Below are positions 60,405-64,000 of a DNA stretch of 64,000 nucleotides, piece after piece (the stretch's first letter is position 1; each line of letters starts with the position of its first letter). Source of the stretch: Glycomyces fuscus. GTDB lineage: Bacteria > Actinomycetota > Actinomycetes > Streptosporangiales > Streptosporangiaceae. The position numbers were made by a program, and so were the translations under genes. The stretch lies in contig NYMS01000020.1 in assembly GCA_002529455.1 (NCBI GenBank), positions 1 through 64,000 on the forward strand. The letters are read 5' to 3'. A model generated the notes under the pieces. That model saw only the letters and a program-made list of their open reading frames with translations, did not search any database and had not been told where the DNA came from.

Positions 60405-61658
60405 TTTCCGACTCACTTTCCGCACGACCGGGGTGCCGGTCGAAGCCTCAACGTTGCAGCTCGTGGATCTGTGGGTCTGCCGAGGGCTCCGTCCACAGGG
60501 CTGTGGAGGCCGCGCTGGTGCACGGGCACCGCCGGTGGCGCCGGGAGCTGCCTCGGATCCCGTATGGGGTCACCGCTCGGATCCGGGCGGCGGAGGACAG
60601 GGGCGAGACCACACGTTACCCGGATTCACCCGCTGCCGCTGACAGCTCAGCACCGGGCCGTCGTCGCAGCCGTCTCGGAGAGTTGTCCACAGATTTTCCG
60701 CGGAGCGGTTGTGAAGCCACATCTGGGTTAATGAAGGTGCGCAGTAGTAGTAGGGCCTGTGGATAGTGTGGATAACCCTTGTTTCCGCAGGTCAACCCGG
60801 GAATTTTTATCCACAGGCCCTGTGGGTAACCCTGTGGGTAACTTGGCCCGCCTGTGGACGAACGAAGCCGTCCCCAGGTTTTCCACACTCCGTCCACAGC
60901 TTCGTCCACAGGTTTTCCCCAGGTTCTCCACAAGGCTCGGTGGTTCAGTCATCGGATGACCCATCGCCGTGTCCACAGGGGCAGGGGTGGTTACCCACAG
61001 GCTCGGCGCACTTTTCCACAGGTTGTCCACAGGGTTGTCCACAGATTTGACCCCCCTCCTGTGGATAACTTCGGCGAGAGAACGCCAAAATTTTTTTCCG
61101 ACCCCCTCCACAGAGCGCCCGAACCCCGACAAAGGGTCTGTGCACAGGTTTGTCCACAGGGGCCCGGTCCGTTCTGTGCGCCGAACACCGGCGCGATCGC
61201 GTCCGACCAGGTGTGGGAAGGGCAACAGCGGCTCCGGAACGCCCGGAAAACAGGGAGAACGAGGCGTGCCGGGCACGAACGGCCCCGGACGGCCGCAGAG
61301 GCGGCGAACCCCTCCAGAAGCGGGCGTTCGCACGCACAAGCCTGTGGATAACTCGGTCCGAAGTGGGGCGGGGCCCTGTGGATAACGTGTGTCGCCTTGT
61401 GGACGTGTCGACAGGCGGACGTGTCCACAGGCCGACACGTCGACGCGGGGGACGGGGGAGAGGGGACGCCCCTTCCCCCTCCTCCCCTCCTCCTCTGTCC
61501 GCCCTCCCGCGCGGGTGCGGCGGACAGAAGACGGAGGAGAGGGGGGAGGGAGGGGAGGCGGCTCCCCGGCCACGGGCCGCGACCCCGGAGCCTGCCGGCA
61601 CACCGTGGGGCGGCACCCGGCCCGGGTGCCGCCCCACGGCTCGTGCACAGCCTGTGGA
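60405..61658. other. oriC: Chromosomal replication origin oriC
   Basis: This 1.25-kb dnaN-dnaA gap is packed with DnaA boxes. TTGTCCACA occurs at 60683, 61023, 61035 and 61150. TTATCCACA is at 60807 and, on the other strand (TGTGGATAA), at 60767, 61060, 61343 and 61377. TGTGGGTAA variants are at 60821 and 60833, TGTGGATAG at 60758, and many looser CCACA motifs lie between. Short AT-rich runs (GAATTTTTATCC at 60801; AAAATTTTTTTCC at about 61087) may help unwinding. An 8-bp phased array lies at the right end. Confidence 0.95.
61391..61446. repeat. 8-bp phased intergenic array J, inside oriC
   Basis: Seven units in phase: GTCGCCTT, GTGGACGT, GTCGACAG, GCGGACGT, GTCCACAG, GCCGACAC, GTCGACGC. It directly follows the TGTGGATAA DnaA box at 61377-61385. 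Confidence 0.75.
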
Positions 61659-63602
61659 TCAGGTCAGCGAGGGCTGGTCCTTGATCCGGCTGGTGAGCTC
61701 GTGCACCTGGTTGTAGATGGACCGGCGCTCGGCCATCAGCCCGCGGACCTTGCGTTCGGCGTGCATGACCGTGGTGTGGTCGCGGCCGAACTGCTGCCCG
61801 ATCTTGGGCAGGGACAGCTCGGTCAGTTCCCGGCACAGGTACATGGCGATCTGCCGGGCGGTCACCAGCACCCGCGAACGCGAGGTCCCGCACAGGTCCT
61901 CGACCGTCAGGCCGAAGTAGGCGGCCGTCTGGGACATGATCGCCCCCGCCGTGACCTCGGGGACCTCGGTGCTGGGGACCAGGTCCCGCAGCACCTGGTT
62001 GGTCAGGTCCAGGTCCACCGACTGCCGGTTCAGGCTGGCGAAGGCGGTCACGCGGATCAGCGCGCCCTCCAGCTCCCGGATGTTGGTGGAGATCTTGCTC
62101 GCGATGAACTCCAGCACCTCGGGCGGGGCCGCCAGGCCCTCCTGCGCGGCCTTCTTGCGCAGGATGGCGATCCGGGTCTCCAGCTCGGGCGGCTGGACGT
62201 CGGTGAGCAGGCCCCACTCGAACCGGCTGCGCATCCGGTCCTCCAGCGTGGTCAGCTGCCTGGGCGGCCGGTCGCTGGAGATGACGATCTGCTTGTCGGA
62301 GTTGTGCAGCGTGTTGAAGGTGTGGAAGAACTCCTCCTGCGTCTGCTCCTTGTTCTCCAGGAACTGGATGTCGTCCACCAGGAGCACGTCGATGTCCCGG
62401 TACCGGCGGCGGAACCCGTCCGCCTTGCCGTCCCGGATCGAGTTGATGAACTCGTTGGTGAACTCCTCGGAGCTGACGTAGCGCACCCGCGAACCCTCGT
62501 AGAGGCGGTGCGTGTAGTGCCCGATGGCGTGCAGCAGGTGGGTCTTGCCCAGCCCGGAGCCGCCGTGGATGAACAGCGGGTTGTAGGCCTTGGCCGGCGC
62601 CTCGGCGGCCGCCACCGACGCCGCGTGCGCGAACCGGTTGCTGGAGCCGATGACGAAGGTGTCGAAGGTGTACTTGGGGTTCAGGCGCGCGTGCTCGCCC
62701 GGCGGGACCTCCTGCGAGCGCCCCGGGGGCGAGGAGGGGGAGTCCGGTGCGGCCTCCTCCTTCACGGGGGCCTCGGCGGCCTCAGGAGCGGAGGGGGCCT
62801 CCTCGGCGGCCTCCGGCTCCCGGCCGGGCGCCCGGGCCTCCTCCCGCGGGGTCTCCCAGCGGTTGGGCCGGTCCCACTCCGGGCCCGTCCAGGACTGCTG
62901 CTGCCACCGCTCGGGCTCCCGGGTCCGCTCCAGCGCGGAGGGCTGCTCCCACAGCGGGGAGGCGGTGGGCGTCTCCTGGGGGGAGGCGAAGGTCTGCTGG
63001 ACCCAGGGCGCGGGCGCGTCGCGGACCGTGTGCGGCTCCTCGTCGGTGGGGGAGGGGTCCGCCGGGGGCGTGGGGCCCAGCAGGTCGGCCTGGTCCGGTG
63101 ACGGGGGCGCGGGCCACTGGGCGGGCGCCTCGTCCGCGGGAGCGGCCGGGCGCGCGTGCTGTCCGCGGGAGCCGGGCACGGCGCGCGGGGTGTCCGTGGG
63201 AGCCGCCGGACCCGTCGGCGCGGGGGCGGTGCCCGGCACGACGGGGGAGAAGGCGGGGGCGGTGTGCCCCTCCACGCTCCGCGAGGCCTGCGGTCCCGGT
63301 GCGGACGGGGGAGCGGGGGTGGGCGGCGGGGTCGGCACCGCGGTCGGGTCGACCGTCACCGCGACCCGGATCTCGCGGCCCAGGTGGGCGGAGAGCGCCT
63401 TGCTGATCGCCGGGTACAGGCGTGTCTCCAGCACCTTCTTGGTGAACTCGTTGGGCGCCGCGATCAGCGCGGTGTCCTCGATCAGGCCCAGCGGACGGGT
63501 CTGCGGCAGCCACGCGCGCTGGTGCGCGGGAAGGGAGTCGTTGTCGATCCCGTCCAGGACGCTGGACCAGACCATTGCGAGGTTGACCTGCGCGTCAGCC
63601 AA
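61659..63602 (-). CDS. dnaA: Chromosomal replication initiator DnaA
   Basis: This is a 647-residue initiator. Domain I begins [17 protein letters not shown]; a very long Pro/Ala/Glu-rich domain II runs from about 110 to 310; the AAA+ domain has Walker [10 protein letters not shown] and Walker [10 protein letters not shown]; domain IV ends with the DnaA-box-binding motif [18 protein letters not shown] 63602 is placed where streptomycete DnaA starts (GCTGAC follows); the frame stays open to an ATG at 63839, but that extension is not DnaA-like. The start is moderately certain. Confidence 0.95.
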   Translation of the reverse strand: MADAQVNLAMVWSSVLDGIDNDSLPAHQRAWLPQTRPLGLIEDTALIAAPNEFTKKVLETRLYPAISKALSAHLGREIRVAVTVDPTAVPTPPPTPAPPSAPGPQASRSVEGHTAPAFSPVVPGTAPAPTGPAAPTDTPRAVPGSRGQHARPAAPADEAPAQWPAPPSPDQADLLGPTPPADPSPTDEEPHTVRDAPAPWVQQTFASPQETPTASPLWEQPSALERTREPERWQQQSWTGPEWDRPNRWETPREEARAPGREPEAAEEAPSAPEAAEAPVKEEAAPDSPSSPPGRSQEVPPGEHARLNPKYTFDTFVIGSSNRFAHAASVAAAEAPAKAYNPLFIHGGSGLGKTHLLHAIGHYTHRLYEGSRVRYVSSEEFTNEFINSIRDGKADGFRRRYRDIDVLLVDDIQFLENKEQTQEEFFHTFNTLHNSDKQIVISSDRPPRQLTTLEDRMRSRFEWGLLTDVQPPELETRIAILRKKAAQEGLAAPPEVLEFIASKISTNIRELEGALIRVTAFASLNRQSVDLDLTNQVLRDLVPSTEVPEVTAGAIMSQTAAYFGLTVEDLCGTSRSRVLVTARQIAMYLCRELTELSLPKIGQQFGRDHTTVMHAERKVRGLMAERRSIYNQVHELTSRIKDQPSLT

Positions 63603-64000
63603 GACGACCTGCCATGGATGCTGTCCCTTCGGTACGGGTCTGTGCGGTGCGGAGCGGGGGGTGGGAGGGGACGGGACGGCCGCGGCGAAGCCCGTGGCGC
63701 GTCGGTCGGGTGCGCGCTCGCGGGGACCTGGGGCCGCAGGGAGCGACTTCCCATTGTCCTCCTCCCGCGGTGGTGCCGGGCCGGGCCCGGAGGAGAAATC
63801 GTCTTCTTTGGGTGGATATGTGCCTGTGGATAACTTCACTGGCCGTCAGGGTGGCGCGTCCGTGGCCACATCCCCGGTATCCACAGCTTCAGAAGGTTGT
63901 CCACAGGTTTTCCACAGGGTTGTCCACAGGATGTCAGATCTCCGCGCACAGCGCAGAGTTATCCACAATATGCAGTTCAGAGGGTGTGTAAGAAGACCGT
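63603..64000 (-). promoter_or_regulatory. dnaA upstream region with a second DnaA-box cluster
   Basis: This holds the dnaA promoter region and at least four strong boxes: TGTGGATAA at 63825, TTGTCCACA at 63897 and 63920, and TTATCCACA at 63959. These suggest DnaA autoregulation or a second part of a bipartite origin. The rpmH gene normally found beyond is not in the window. Confidence 0.8.

Noticed and set aside
61659..63839. dnaA starting at ATG 63839
   Set aside because: The extra 79 residues are Pro/Arg-rich and unlike DnaA domain I, and they overlap a DnaA-box cluster; the TTG at 63602 aligns with the family start.

Overview
The window is very GC-rich DNA with actinobacterial signatures: many GTG and TTG starts, four-base GTGA/ATGA gene overlaps, ECF sigma/anti-sigma pairs, PASTA and DUF6230/DUF6114 proteins, and the order dnaA-oriC-dnaN-gnd-recF-DUF721-gyrB-gyrA-DUF3566-tRNA-Ile. 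The protein families suggest a Nocardiopsis-like member of the Nocardiopsidaceae; the genus is inference. The right end is the chromosomal origin, with the replication genes transcribed leftwards. A parS site lies about 28 kb from oriC.

Layout. 0-6.2 kb: DUF6230/DUF6114 envelope pair, a secreted protein, then a membrane molybdopterin oxidoreductase and a methionine-rich acidic lipoprotein divergent from sigK-rskA. 6.4-16 kb: acyl-CoA synthetase, OhrR-like regulator, an NmrA reductase behind a SoxR-type operator, a pseudokinase-PASTA-chitin-binding protein, ADP-ribosylglycohydrolase, YbaK deacylase, and an ECF sigma/membrane protein pair. 16-27 kb: paaZ behind a PaaR-like box, AbgT transporter, Tat-exported metallo-beta-lactamase-fold protein, MFS/MerR pair, and a 2-oxoacid dehydrogenase operon (E1a-E1b-E2). 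27-41.5 kb: phosphoribosyltransferase, formate dehydrogenase operon, catalase, DUF4383, TPP enzyme, GH15 enzyme and an MHS-family transporter behind a second PaaR-like box. 42-46.4 kb: a trypco2 / membrane serine protease-VWA / solute-binding lipoprotein operon. 46.6-50.3 kb: secreted proteins, then a small island between a degenerate tRNA-Ile-like sequence and the intact tRNA-Ile, with a YezG-like immunity gene, an IS-end-like inverted repeat and a frameshifted excisionase, which looks like the scar of an integrative element. 50.4-64 kb: the replication and topology genes plus oriC.

Four things stand out. (1) The sigK locus resembles in logic the MrpX/YedY methionine-sink system of Azospira: a redox-sensitive sigma factor, a sulfite-oxidase-superfamily enzyme and an exported protein with methionine every fifth residue. 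(2) At least ten intergenic arrays, including one inside oriC, are built from a degenerate unit kept in exact 8-bp phase (about GTCGACAN). (3) The trypco2 operon encodes a membrane protein with a predicted cytoplasmic trypsin domain and an external ligand-binding-like/VWA sensor. (4) A kinase-like protein has lost its catalytic residues but keeps three PASTA repeats and gains a C-terminal chitin-binding-type module.

Family assignments come from motif recognition only; no database search was run. Start codons were chosen by Shine-Dalgarno spacing, overlaps and family N-termini, and several are uncertain as noted.
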